Below, piece after piece: positions 52,609 to 60,793 of a stretch of DNA of 64,000 bases (positions are counted from its first letter, which is position 1; each line of letters starts with the position of its first letter). The translations under genes and the position numbers were made by a program. The stretch spans positions 45,544 to 109,543 of the forward strand of contig JAEWWJ010000116.1 in NCBI GenBank assembly GCA_023396415.1. Direction: 5' to 3'. Source of the DNA: Bacteroidota bacterium (GTDB lineage Bacteria > Bacteroidota > Bacteroidia > Bacteroidales > F082). The notes beneath the pieces are model-generated. The model did no database searches, was not told the DNA's origin, and saw nothing but the letters and a program-made list of their open reading frames with translations.

Positions 52609-53490
52609 ATGATTATGAACACGGTTAAGACATACCAAAAAGTAAATTCCGAAAAGGAAAACGTGAGTTTTTGGATATCTAAATTGGAAGATATTTACAC
52701 CAAACGAAACGGACAAGCTGACGAACCGCACAGGCACAATTATTTTACGGTTCTGGTTGTGAACAAAGCCAAAGGCCTCCATAAAATTGATTTCAATACC
52801 TACGATTTATCTCACCAACAAATTTTCTTTGTAGCTCCCGGGCAGGTGCATCAAGTTATTGAAGCAGAAAAGTCTTTCGGATACGTGATGACTTTTTCGA
52901 ATCAATTTTTGATCGAAAATGCTATCCCAATTTCGCTTATTGACAGCTTGAACCTCTTTCAAAATTATGGACAAAGTCCACCATTATTGCCCGGCAAGGA
53001 ACAATTTGCTAAAATTGAAGACTTTGCAAAAAGTATTTTCAATCTGTTCAACAGTACTGCAACTATGAAGTGTTTATCAATTGGTGCATTTTTAAAGCTT
53101 TTACTGATTGAATGTAATAACATTTGTGCCATCAACCCCATCGAATCGGATGTAGATACTACCGGCGACAATTTGATTCGGACTTTTAAAAAAGCAGTTG
53201 ACCTCAACTACAAAAAAGAACATTCTACCACCTTTTATGCCAACGGGCTGCATATCACACCCGATCATTTGAACCGAACCGTTAAGGCAAAAACCGGCAA
53301 AACCGCCAAAGAATATATTCAGTCCAGAATAATAACCGAAGCCAAAAGGTTGCTTTATTTTTCCGATTTGTCGAACAAAGAAATTGCTTATGAATTAGGT
53401 TTTAATGAACCGGCCAACTTCAGTGCTTTTTTTAAGAAACAGACCCATGTGTCGCCTTTAAGCTTCAAGAAAAATGAAATGACGACCTAA
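52609..53490 (+). CDS. AraC-family transcriptional regulator
   Basis: About 293 residues. The N-terminal cupin-like domain has HRHNYFTVLVVNKAKGLHKIDF and FFVAPGQVHQV, typical of AraC sensor domains. The C-terminal ~100 residues hold two helix-turn-helix motifs (HITPDHLNRTVKAKTGKTAKEYI and SNKEIAYELGFNEPANFSAFFKK). Start is ATG 52609 or 52615; TTG 52603 is less likely. It lies upstream of and in the same direction as the pirin-GNAT-DoxX-YceI genes and may control them; its ligand is unknown. Confidence 0.88.
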   Translation: MIMNTVKTYQKVNSEKENVSFWISKLEDIYTKRNGQADEPHRHNYFTVLVVNKAKGLHKIDFNTYDLSHQQIFFVAPGQVHQVIEAEKSFGYVMTFSNQFLIENAIPISLIDSLNLFQNYGQSPPLLPGKEQFAKIEDFAKSIFNLFNSTATMKCLSIGAFLKLLLIECNNICAINPIESDVDTTGDNLIRTFKKAVDLNYKKEHSTTFYANGLHITPDHLNRTVKAKTGKTAKEYIQSRIITEAKRLLYFSDLSNKEIAYELGFNEPANFSAFFKKQTHVSPLSFKKNEMTT

Positions 53491-53550
53491 ATGTCGGATT
53501 TTTATACGCTTACTCCTTTTTTTCATATTCCCCAAAGAATGAAACTGTTC

Positions 53551-53558
53551 TACCTTTG
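53551..53558 (+). promoter_or_regulatory. Candidate -7 promoter box of the pirin gene (TACCTTTG)
   Basis: Exact TAnnTTTG, 23 bases before ATG 53582. It supports the upstream start that gives the pirin its hydrophobic leader. Confidence 0.45.
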
Positions 53559-53581
53559 CATCCTCATTTAAAGGCAATCAA

Positions 53582-54454
53582 ATGAATCGGAAGCAATTGA
53601 TTTTAACCGCACTTTTATCCGTTGGAATTGTGGCTATTGCACCACAAATACTCCAAGCAACAAAGGGTAAGCCTCTAAAAGCGATCTGCGATACATGGAT
53701 GCCACAAGGAGAAAATAATTATTTGCCAAACAAAAAAATGATGAAAACAATAATTCATAGGGCCGAAACAAGAGGACATGCGAATCATGGTTGGTTAGAC
53801 TCCCACCATACTTTTAGCTTCGCCAATTATTACAACCCCGAAAGAATGCACTTTGGCGTGCTACGCGTTTTGAATGACGATGTGGTGCAAGCAGGCATGG
53901 GGTTTGGCACGCATCCACATGACAATATGGAAATTATTTCTATTCCGTTAGAGGGCGATTTGGAGCACAAAGACAGTATGGGAAACGTGGCCGTTATTAA
54001 AGAAGGCGACGTGCAGGTGATGAGTGCAGGAACCGGAATCACCCACTCAGAATACAACCCAAACCGAAACAAAGAAGTGAAGTTTCTTCAGATTTGGGTG
54101 TTCCCAAAGGTGAAAAATGTAACACCGAGATACGATCAAATTTCACTCAAAGACATCGAAAAAGAGAATCAGTTCTACCAAATTCTTTCTCCTAACAACA
54201 ACGACCAAGGCGTTTGGATTCATCAAGATGCTTGGTTTCATATTGGAAAATTTACAAAAGGAACTGCTGATACCTACAAAATTAAAAAAGAAGGAAATGG
54301 CGTTTATGCTTTTGTTTTGGATGGTGAAGTTGAAATAAATGATCATCAGTTAAACAAAAGAGATGGCATGGGTGTTTGGGATACGGACTCTATTCATGTA
54401 AATGCAACAGAAAACGCTCGTGTGCTTCTTATGGAAGTGCCGATGTTAAAATAA
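53582..54454 (+). CDS. Pirin-family protein with an N-terminal export signal or anchor
   Basis: 290 residues. From Met53/54 onward it is a normal bicupin pirin of the YhhW type: ETRGHANHGWLDSHHTFSF, the metal-site HPHDNMEIISI and the later STGTGITHSE-like AGTGITHSEYN. Such proteins are usually cytoplasmic quercetin-dioxygenase-like or regulatory proteins. The extra first ~52 residues hold a hydrophobic stretch (QLILTALLSVGIVAIAPQIL) and look like a signal peptide or membrane anchor. The -7 box upstream supports this long form; ATG 53738 would give a conventional pirin. First of a plus-strand cluster. Confidence 0.85.
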   Translation: MNRKQLILTALLSVGIVAIAPQILQATKGKPLKAICDTWMPQGENNYLPNKKMMKTIIHRAETRGHANHGWLDSHHTFSFANYYNPERMHFGVLRVLNDDVVQAGMGFGTHPHDNMEIISIPLEGDLEHKDSMGNVAVIKEGDVQVMSAGTGITHSEYNPNRNKEVKFLQIWVFPKVKNVTPRYDQISLKDIEKENQFYQILSPNNNDQGVWIHQDAWFHIGKFTKGTADTYKIKKEGNGVYAFVLDGEVEINDHQLNKRDGMGVWDTDSIHVNATENARVLLMEVPMLK

Positions 54455-54485
54455 TGCGTATTTTGTGTCCTTAAAAAAACACACC

Positions 54486-54773
54486 ATGGAAATAGAATTA
54501 AAAGAAGATCAAACAAAGGGCTTTGCAATTGCCACAGAAAATGATGTAACAGCAGGCAAAATGACCTACTCCATAGCCTCTGAACATCTTATTATCATTG
54601 ACCATACCGAGGTGGAGCCCCGGTTCAATGGCAAAGGAGTTGGCAAGCAATTGTTGTATAAAATAGTGGAAATGGCACGAGAAAGAAACATCAAAATTAT
54701 GCCGTTGTGTCCATTTGCAGTGGCCATGTTTAAGAAGCTCACTGACATTCAAGATGTGTTAAAACAATCATAA
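54486..54773 (+). CDS. Small GNAT-type N-acetyltransferase (YidJ-like)
   Basis: 95 residues from ATG 54486 (EIELKEDQTKGFAIA). It has the short GNAT core of the YjdJ/YidJ type: HTEVEPRFNGKGVGKQLL forms the acetyl-CoA pyrophosphate loop (RFNGKGVG), followed by IMPLCPFAVAMFKK. These small proteins have little room for a substrate domain and their targets are unknown. 31 bases after the pirin gene and 9 before doxX, so co-transcribed. Confidence 0.82.
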   Translation: MEIELKEDQTKGFAIATENDVTAGKMTYSIASEHLIIIDHTEVEPRFNGKGVGKQLLYKIVEMARERNIKIMPLCPFAVAMFKKLTDIQDVLKQS

Positions 54774-54782
54774 AAACACGGT

Positions 54783-55230
54783 ATGAAATTACTAAGCAAC
54801 TTAAATTGGGCTCGCGCTACTAAAACCAATCTAATTCAAACGATATCAAGAATTTTGCTTGGTGCAGCACTTTTGTTTGCAGGCATTAGCCACCTCAGCT
54901 TTAACAGATTAGAATTTGTTGCCCAAGTACCCAACTGGGTACCACTTTCTACAGATTTAGTGGTGGTCCTCTCCGGAATTGCAGAAATCGCACTGGGTTT
55001 ATCACTCATTGCGTTGTACAATTGGAAAGCATTGGTAGGCTGGGCCACAGCAATATTCTTTGTACTCATATTTCCCGGAAACATCTCGCAATACGTGAAT
55101 CAGGTAGATGCCTTTTGGGTTAAATACTGACCAAGCACGTTTTATCCGATTGTTTTTTCAGTCGGTATTGGTTGTATGGGCAATTTGGTCAACAGGCGAC
55201 CTAAAGGCATTCGTAAATAGAAATAAATAA
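54783..55230 (+). pseudogene. DoxX-family membrane protein, frameshifted
   Basis: Reads as a 115-residue DoxX protein up to ISQYVNQVDAF, then continues WVKY and stops at 55128-55130. In another frame the expected DoxX C-terminus follows without interruption (GLNTDQARFIRLFFQ, then VLVVWAIWSTGDLKAF) to TAA at 55230. Removing one base from the run TTTTGGG (55113-55119) restores one frame. This is either a real frameshift that loses the last membrane helix or a homopolymer sequencing error. DoxX proteins are four-helix membrane proteins often paired with redox enzymes. Confidence 0.85.
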
Positions 55231-55270
55231 TCAAATAACTTTAATAAATAAATAATCAAATAACTTTAAT
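55221..55270. repeat. 25-bp tandem duplication between doxX and yceI
   Basis: Two perfect, adjacent copies of a 25-base AT-rich unit (AAATAAATAATCAAATAACT plus TTAAT), 55221-55245 and 55246-55270. The first copy covers the end of the doxX frame; the second lies 10 bases before the yceI ATG. Confidence 0.9.
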
Positions 55271-55280
55271 AATAATTAAA

Positions 55281-55802
55281 ATGCAACAGAACACAAAATG
55301 GTCAATTGACCCCGCACATTCAGAAATTACTTTCAAAGTAAAACACATGATGATTTCGACAGTAACCGGCCATTTCGATGATTTTCAGGCTACTGTAATG
55401 GCAGATGGCGAAAATTTTAAAAATGCCAACATCGCGTTTAGCGCCAAAGCAGCCTCCATCAACACAAAAAACAAAGACAGAGATGCCCATTTGAAATCGG
55501 ATGATTTTTTCAATGCTGAAAAATTCCCTGAGCTTAAATTTGTTTCAAAATCATTTGATGGCGAGCAGCTCATTGGCGATTTAACCATCAGAGATATTAC
55601 AAAGGAAATTGCCTTAGATGTTGATTTTAATGGTGTTGCCGTTGATCCTTATGGGCAAACAAAAGCCGGTTTTGAGATTAAAGGTGAAATCAACAGAAAA
55701 GATTTCAATCTAACGTGGAATGCCGTTACCGAAGCCGGAAGCATCGTAGTTTCTGACAAGGTGAAGCTGGCTGTTGAAGTGCAATTCATAAAACAAGCCT
55801 AA
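55281..55802 (+). CDS. YceI-family lipocalin-like protein
   Basis: 173 residues of the YceI fold: WSIDPAHSEITFKVKHMMISTVTGHF, the DRDAHLKSDDFFNAEKFPELKFVSKSF motif and the final GSIVVSDKVKLAVEVQFIK. YceI proteins bind long hydrophobic molecules such as isoprenoid quinones. No signal peptide is seen, so it is probably cytoplasmic here. Last gene of the AraC-pirin-GNAT-DoxX-YceI cluster; a strong terminator follows. Confidence 0.92.
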   Translation: MQQNTKWSIDPAHSEITFKVKHMMISTVTGHFDDFQATVMADGENFKNANIAFSAKAASINTKNKDRDAHLKSDDFFNAEKFPELKFVSKSFDGEQLIGDLTIRDITKEIALDVDFNGVAVDPYGQTKAGFEIKGEINRKDFNLTWNAVTEAGSIVVSDKVKLAVEVQFIKQA

Positions 55803-55822
55803 GAAGCTGCAGTTTTACTTTC

Positions 55823-55862
55823 AAAAAAAATCGGCCAATAAAATTTTATTGGCCGATTTTTT
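55823..55862 (+). terminator. Terminator after yceI
   Basis: A 13-bp perfect stem (TCGGCCAATAAAA / TTTTATTGGCCGA) flanked by an A-run and a T-run; it may also end the convergent sulP gene. Confidence 0.85.
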
Positions 55863-55904
55863 GCTGTCTATTTAACCCATATTTCTTTGGTTTTTAATCC
55901 CTCT

Positions 55905-57623
55905 CTATCCTGATTCATTCCACTTATTAAGCTCTTCAACCACAATATCATCCAGTGATACCTGTCGGCTGATTTTACCAATCATCAGATCAATTCTTTC
56001 ATTGCGGAGAATATCGCGTACCCCCGCACGGGCATTGGCTATGCGGAGCAAAATGCCCTTTGCTTTTAAATCCAGATAAAGTTGGCCAATCATTTGAGCG
56101 CCTGCCCTGTCAACATGGGGAGAGGTATTTAAATCCCATATAACTGTTTTTAGTGATTTTCCGGCCTCATTCACTTTCATCAGAATATGATTTTCGATGT
56201 AGTCGGTGTTGAAGTAATATACCGATGATTCTACCCTGAATAAAAAAAGATGTGGAAATAATTCGTTGTCCGGGTTTCTTTCAACATCGGAGTAGCGGCG
56301 GGTGTCCGGTATTCTTCCTAATATGGCAACGTGGGGGACAGAAACCGCCTTGATCACCAATACTAAAGTAACAATAGCAGCTATCATAACTCCTTCGAGA
56401 ATCCCAAATATAAGTACACCAATTACCGCAATGATGGCAATAACCAGTTCTGTTTTATTGGTTTTCCATAGATGAACAAACTCTTTCACATCAACCAGTC
56501 CTTTTACGGCCACAATTACAATACATGCCAGAACTACATTGGGTAGGTTCTCTAACAGGCCGGTGAGCAGCAAGAGGCAAATGCCTATTGCTATTGAAGC
56601 AATGATGAGTGAGAAAGGTGTTTTTGCCCCGGCTTTGTCATTTACGGCTGTTTGCGACAAACCCCCACTTACCGGATAACTTTGCCCGAATGCCGTGGCC
56701 AGATTGGCAATTCCAAGGGCAAGCAATTCTTGTCGGGGATTGATTTTATACCCATGTTTTTGTGCCATTGTTTTTCCCGATGAAACGGTTTCTATATAAG
56801 CCAGCAAAAAACAAGCAAAGGCCAGCGGAAATATTTCATACATATCTCCGGCATAGAAAGTGGGGATGTGAAATTGAGGTAAGCCCGCAGGAATCAACCC
56901 CACAGTGCTAAAACCAATATTGCCGAGAGGTGTTAACGAAATAACCAGAATAGCAGCAATTACCAACAAAATGGCTATAGGTCTTCCCGGAAAAAACTTC
57001 TCTCCCAGAATCAGCAAAACAAGAACGATCATCCCAAAACCAAGTACGTAGTAATTGAATTGTGGCCATTGTTGAATAAGTGCCATCAGCCTGCTGAAAA
57101 AGTTGTCGCCCCCTCCAGGAACGCCAAACAATTTTGGCAACTGGGTTGTGGCAATAGCAAGTGCCGCCCCGGCTTTGAAGCCCAACATCACAGTGTCGCT
57201 GATAAAATTGATAATGCCGCTCAAACGTAAAAAATAAGCCAAAAGGCTCATCGCGGCAAACACCAGTGCCGTAAATGAGGCTATATCGGCCCAGCGCTGG
57301 GGATCGCCATAGGCCATGTTGGCAATAGTGACTCCTATTAGCAACGATATGGCCGATGTGGGGCCAATAGCAAGTTGTCGGCTGCTTCCAAACAATGCGT
57401 AAAATATACCACCCAAAAGATAGCCGTAAATCCCATATTGCGGGGGCAGTCCGGCAAGCGAGGCATAAGCCAGTGAAACCGGTATGGCATATGCGGCCAG
57501 CGTTATACCTGCAAGAGCATCTTTCCCTAAAAATCTGAAGTTATAATCCCCTAGCCACGTGAAAGCCGGGATATTGTTTTTCCTAAGTATCATTCTTGCG
57601 CTTGTGTGTTTTAGCTTCGACAA
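55905..57623 (-). CDS. SulP-family anion permease with STAS domain
   Basis: 572 residues with 10-12 membrane helices. The SLC26/SulP signature region GLPPQYGIYGYLLGGIFYALFGSSRQLAIGPTSAIS is complete and the last ~120 residues form a STAS domain (VESSVYYFNTDYI ... VIWDLNTSPHVDRAGAQMI). Members carry sulfate, bicarbonate or other anions; the substrate here is unknown. A -7 box TATCTTTG lies at 57721-57728 on the minus strand. Confidence 0.9.
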   Translation of the reverse strand: MSKLKHTSARMILRKNNIPAFTWLGDYNFRFLGKDALAGITLAAYAIPVSLAYASLAGLPPQYGIYGYLLGGIFYALFGSSRQLAIGPTSAISLLIGVTIANMAYGDPQRWADIASFTALVFAAMSLLAYFLRLSGIINFISDTVMLGFKAGAALAIATTQLPKLFGVPGGGDNFFSRLMALIQQWPQFNYYVLGFGMIVLVLLILGEKFFPGRPIAILLVIAAILVISLTPLGNIGFSTVGLIPAGLPQFHIPTFYAGDMYEIFPLAFACFLLAYIETVSSGKTMAQKHGYKINPRQELLALGIANLATAFGQSYPVSGGLSQTAVNDKAGAKTPFSLIIASIAIGICLLLLTGLLENLPNVVLACIVIVAVKGLVDVKEFVHLWKTNKTELVIAIIAVIGVLIFGILEGVMIAAIVTLVLVIKAVSVPHVAILGRIPDTRRYSDVERNPDNELFPHLFLFRVESSVYYFNTDYIENHILMKVNEAGKSLKTVIWDLNTSPHVDRAGAQMIGQLYLDLKAKGILLRIANARAGVRDILRNERIDLMIGKISRQVSLDDIVVEELNKWNESG

Positions 57624-57773
57624 GATCGCTTTTCCTGTCTGCTTAATTTCTGTTGCATTTCCCGTTTGCAGTTTGTTGATAATAGGGCAGAGCTGCTATC
57701 GCCCTAAGGTATCAAGATGGCAAAGATAGGGTAGCTTTTTTGAAGTATTTAAATAAAAATTGGTGCTTGTTTT

Positions 57774-57812
57774 CAAAAAAAATACGGCCAATAGTTTTTT
57801 TATTGGCCGTAT
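57774..57812 (-). terminator. Terminator of the small gene at 57.8 kb
   Basis: 12-bp stem ATACGGCCAATA / TATTGGCCGTAT with a 7-base loop; on the minus strand the T-run follows the stem, so it ends transcription of the small gene upstream. Confidence 0.8.
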
Positions 57813-57833
57813 CAACTCACCCCACAGATTAAT

Positions 57834-57992
57834 TTAGATTTCTTCAGTTTTTAATAATGCAGGCTTTGATGTTTTCCCATCTTTGGTGATGGAAACATAA
57901 AATTCAAAACCTTTTGATTCTAAATATTGCAGATAGGGTTTTACCTTTAGATACTGCTCCGGCGCAACAATACCTGTATGTTGAATAGTCAT
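57834..57992 (-). CDS. Small hypothetical protein (52 aa)
   Basis: From ATG 57992 it reads TIQHTGIVAPEQYLKVKPYL ... ISITKDGKTSKPALLKTEEI-like, a short soluble peptide with no known motif. A dedicated terminator immediately downstream supports a real transcription unit. An upstream ATG at 58031 would add a hydrophobic 13-residue leader. No family recognised. Confidence 0.45.
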   Translation of the reverse strand: MTIQHTGIVAPEQYLKVKPYLQYLESKGFEFYVSITKDGKTSKPALLKTEEI

Positions 57993-58068
57993 TATGTTAT
58001 AATTAGAAATGCAGACTGCTAAGATAAACAAAATAAAAATAGTAAATCTTAAAATTTCATAATATAAC

Positions 58069-58098
58069 TTGTTAATTATGAATATTTTATTATCTTTG
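58069..58098 (+). promoter_or_regulatory. Full Bacteroidota promoter (TTG-N19-TATCTTTG)
   Basis: TTG at 58069-58071, 19 bases, then TATCTTTG at 58091-58098: the exact -33/-7 spacing of the phylum. It is ~100 bases upstream of the baeRF-type gene. Confidence 0.65.
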
Positions 58099-58203
58099 TT
58101 ATGAACGGTACCAATTTACAAACGGATGCTTTGGAGACTTTTATATGCTATAAATAGAGCCTTGTTCAGCTGATTGAATTATTCACCCTTAAATAAAGAA
58201 ATT

Positions 58204-59359
58204 ATGACACTTATTACAAAAAAAGACATCGTTGAATTGAACGATATAAAGCAAGAAAACTGCATTTCAATTTTTATTCCGACACATAGAGCCGGTAAAA
58301 AAGTTTTACAGCAAGAAGATTCACTCGCGTTAAAAAACCAATTAAAAGAGGTTAAAAATAAGCTCACTCAAAAAGGATTTCATGCCGATGTGGTGAACAA
58401 AATGACCGCCCCTGTTCAGCAATTGATTGACGATTCTTCGTTTTGGCGCGAACAATCCGACGGCCTCGCAATTTTTATTGCCGACGGGTTTACGAAAATT
58501 TACACTTTGCCTATTTATTTCAAGGAGTTTAACTATGTCTCAAATTCCTTTTATTTGAAACCCTTAATGCCGATGTTTGTTGGCGATGGCGATTTCTACC
58601 TGTTGATGCTGGAGCGAAGCAATGTGAAATTATACGCGTGTAGCCAACATAGTTTAACCGAAATAATGATTGATGATTTGATTCCGGAAACCAAGCAAGA
58701 CATTGTTGGCTATGATTATGAACAAAAAAAACTTGCAATTCAGAACCGGACAAGGAACCAGGCAGGCCATGTATCATGGGCAGGAAGCCGCCACCGGAAA
58801 AAGGAAAAATGAAATTAAAAAATACTTGAGGGCTATAAATGATGGTCTTGCGCCACTGTTTAGAGAGGAGAACCGACCCATGCTCATCGCGGCCCAAAGG
58901 CCTCTTTTCGACATGTATAAGGAAGTAAACAGTTATCCGAATTTGATGGAAGATCATTTAACGGTTGATTTTAGCGACACTTCTATTTTGGATGCCCATG
59001 AGCTGGCATGGGAAAGGATGGCTTCCGTATTTGATCAGAAAAGGAAGGATAAAATTGCGCTTTTCCGCGAAGTAGAAGGCACCGGCAAAACAGCCATCGG
59101 AATAGATAAAATTATTCCGGCGGCCATTCATGGAAAGGTAGATGCTTTGTTTTGTGAAAATCTGTCAGATATCTATGGCAATTTTACGGAAGAAAACAAT
59201 TTGATTACTGTAATCCAAAGCGAAGAAAGTGAAAACACAATTTCATTGATGAATGTGGCAGCCGTAAGCACTTTTTTGAATGGTGGCGAGGTGTATTTGT
59301 TGGAGAAGGAAGAAATGCCCAATTCCAACTCCAGGATCAATGCGTTGTATAGGTATTGA
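58204..59359 (+). pseudogene. baeRF-type (bacterial archaeo-eukaryotic release-factor-like) protein, frameshifted
   Basis: Two overlapping frames make up one ~384-residue protein. The first (from ATG 58204, TLITKKDIVELND) carries ISIFIPTHRAGKKV and VGYDYEQK; its own frame then runs into an unrelated tail ending at 58812. The other frame continues with NLQFRTGQG, YLRAINDGLAPLF, LDAHELAWERMASVF and ISLMNVAAVSTFLNGGEVYLL to the stop at 59359. The switch lies in an A8 run (58724-58731); removing one A joins the two. These proteins are release-factor-fold relatives proposed to act at ribosomes or in defence; the function is not established. True mutation or sequencing error remains open. Confidence 0.8.
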
Positions 59360-59400
59360 GTTTGTAATCAGGCTTGAAATCTCATTTCTCTGATAGCATT

Positions 59401-59435
59401 AAAAAAAAGACCTTATCTGTTGAGGTCTTTTTTTT
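59401..59435. terminator. Bidirectional terminator between the baeRF-type gene and pirin 2
   Basis: AAAAAAAAGACCT / AGGTCTTTTTTTT stem with a 9-base loop, between convergent stops. Confidence 0.85.
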
Positions 59436-59438
59436 CGT

Positions 59439-60308
59439 TTATGGATAAGGGACAAATTCATCTTCGTCGCCTTTCACTTTTTCAAAGCTTTGGTCTTTCC
59501 ATTTTTGCTTGGCTTCTGCAATGAGTGCTTTGCTTGTCGAAACAAAATTCCAGTCAATCCATCGCTCTTCGGGAAAAGGTTCGCCGCCAAAAATGTAAAG
59601 GGTACTGTTGGCGGCAATGGTAAACTGGCATAAACTGCTGTCTTTTGCCACTAACAACTGATTGGACTCATACACATTTTCGTCGCTTTCGATGCTTCCC
59701 TCAAGAATATACAAACCCGATTCGCCATAAAGCTGGTTTCCGATATTGACCACCTGCTTTGAAGCGCTTTTGATTTCAATCATAAAGAGCTTGCTGTAAA
59801 CAGGAACGGGCGACTTTCTCCCCAAAGCCTCACCCGCAATCAGTTTAAAATGCAAGTCGCCTTCGGTCCAGGAGGGAATCTGCTCTTGTTCCACATGAAA
59901 AAACTCCGGCTGCATTTGCTCCAAGGCTTTGGGCAATGCCACCCAAATTTGCAATCCGTGCATGGTTTTGGCAGCATGACGTAAATATTCGGGGGTGCGC
60001 TCAGAATGTACAATTCCTTTCCCTGCTGTCATCCAGTTTACGGCACCGGGTTTTATTTCAACTGCATTTCCAAGGCTGTCGCGGTGCATGATGCTGCCTT
60101 CAAACAAAAAAGTAAGGGTAGAAAGGCCAATATGCGGATGCGGCAACACATCAAAATTTTCGTGCGCATCGAGCTCAGCCGGCCCCATATGATCAATATA
60201 AATAAAAGGGCCTACCATGCGTTTTTGCCGAAAAGGCAGCAATCGGCCTACCATAAACTTTCCAATGCTGGCGGCCCTTTCTTCTATGATCAGTTTGATG
60301 TTCGACAT
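59439..60308 (-). CDS. Pirin-family protein 2
   Basis: 289 residues without a leader: a bicupin pirin with the metal-binding HPHIGLSTLTFLFEG (two His) and the catalytic-type TAGKGIVHSERTPE. It ends with a typical C-terminal SFEKVKGDEDEFVPYP. Pirins may act as quercetin dioxygenases or redox regulators. It is the last gene of a minus-strand operon behind a DoxX gene and a DsbA-like gene, a mirror of the pirin-DoxX pair at 53.6 kb. Confidence 0.88.
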   Translation of the reverse strand: MSNIKLIIEERAASIGKFMVGRLLPFRQKRMVGPFIYIDHMGPAELDAHENFDVLPHPHIGLSTLTFLFEGSIMHRDSLGNAVEIKPGAVNWMTAGKGIVHSERTPEYLRHAAKTMHGLQIWVALPKALEQMQPEFFHVEQEQIPSWTEGDLHFKLIAGEALGRKSPVPVYSKLFMIEIKSASKQVVNIGNQLYGESGLYILEGSIESDENVYESNQLLVAKDSSLCQFTIAANSTLYIFGGEPFPEERWIDWNFVSTSKALIAEAKQKWKDQSFEKVKGDEDEFVPYP

Positions 60309-60364
60309 AATAAAAATAGTATAACTTAATTGTCAGTTTGTTATAAGAATGTTTTTTCCTTCTT

Positions 60365-60793
60365 TTACTTTATACTTAACCGGCTATAGATCCAATGATC
60401 TATTGAAAATTTACCTGCACCTGCTATGGCGATGGCCAAGTAAAGGGTGGCATAAAGCAGCGGCAGTTCTTGTCTTCCGAATCCATCAGTGGCATGAACA
60501 ATAAAAGCAGCCACCAACATGGTAATCAGCAACGGAAGGGCTGCCAATCGTGTGCCAACTCCAAAAATCAACAGAATAGCACAAAGCACTTCCGAAAAAA
60601 CGGCAAGGGCCAATGAGGCTGTAGCGCCAACACCTATGGGGTCGGCAAATTGTATGGGATCATCGCCAAATAGCTTTGAAAATTTGCCGATGCCGTGCGT
60701 CAACATAAAAATGCCGCCTGCCAGTCGAAGCAAGAGCAACACATAGTGGATGCTGTTGGGGTAAGGGCCTGATTTGAATATGCTTTTAATCAT
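60365..60793 (-). CDS. DoxX-family membrane protein
   Basis: 142 residues with four membrane helices: LLLLRLAGGIFMLTHGIGKF, then VFSEVLCAILLIFGVGTRLAALPLLITMLVAAFIVH and a final YATLYLAIAIAGAGKFS. This is the intact DoxX plan (compare the frameshifted copy at 54.8 kb). The ATG overlaps the stop of the DsbA-like gene by 8 bases. DoxX proteins often work with thiol or quinone redox enzymes. Confidence 0.88.
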   Translation of the reverse strand: MIKSIFKSGPYPNSIHYVLLLLRLAGGIFMLTHGIGKFSKLFGDDPIQFADPIGVGATASLALAVFSEVLCAILLIFGVGTRLAALPLLITMLVAAFIVHATDGFGRQELPLLYATLYLAIAIAGAGKFSIDHWIYSRLSIK

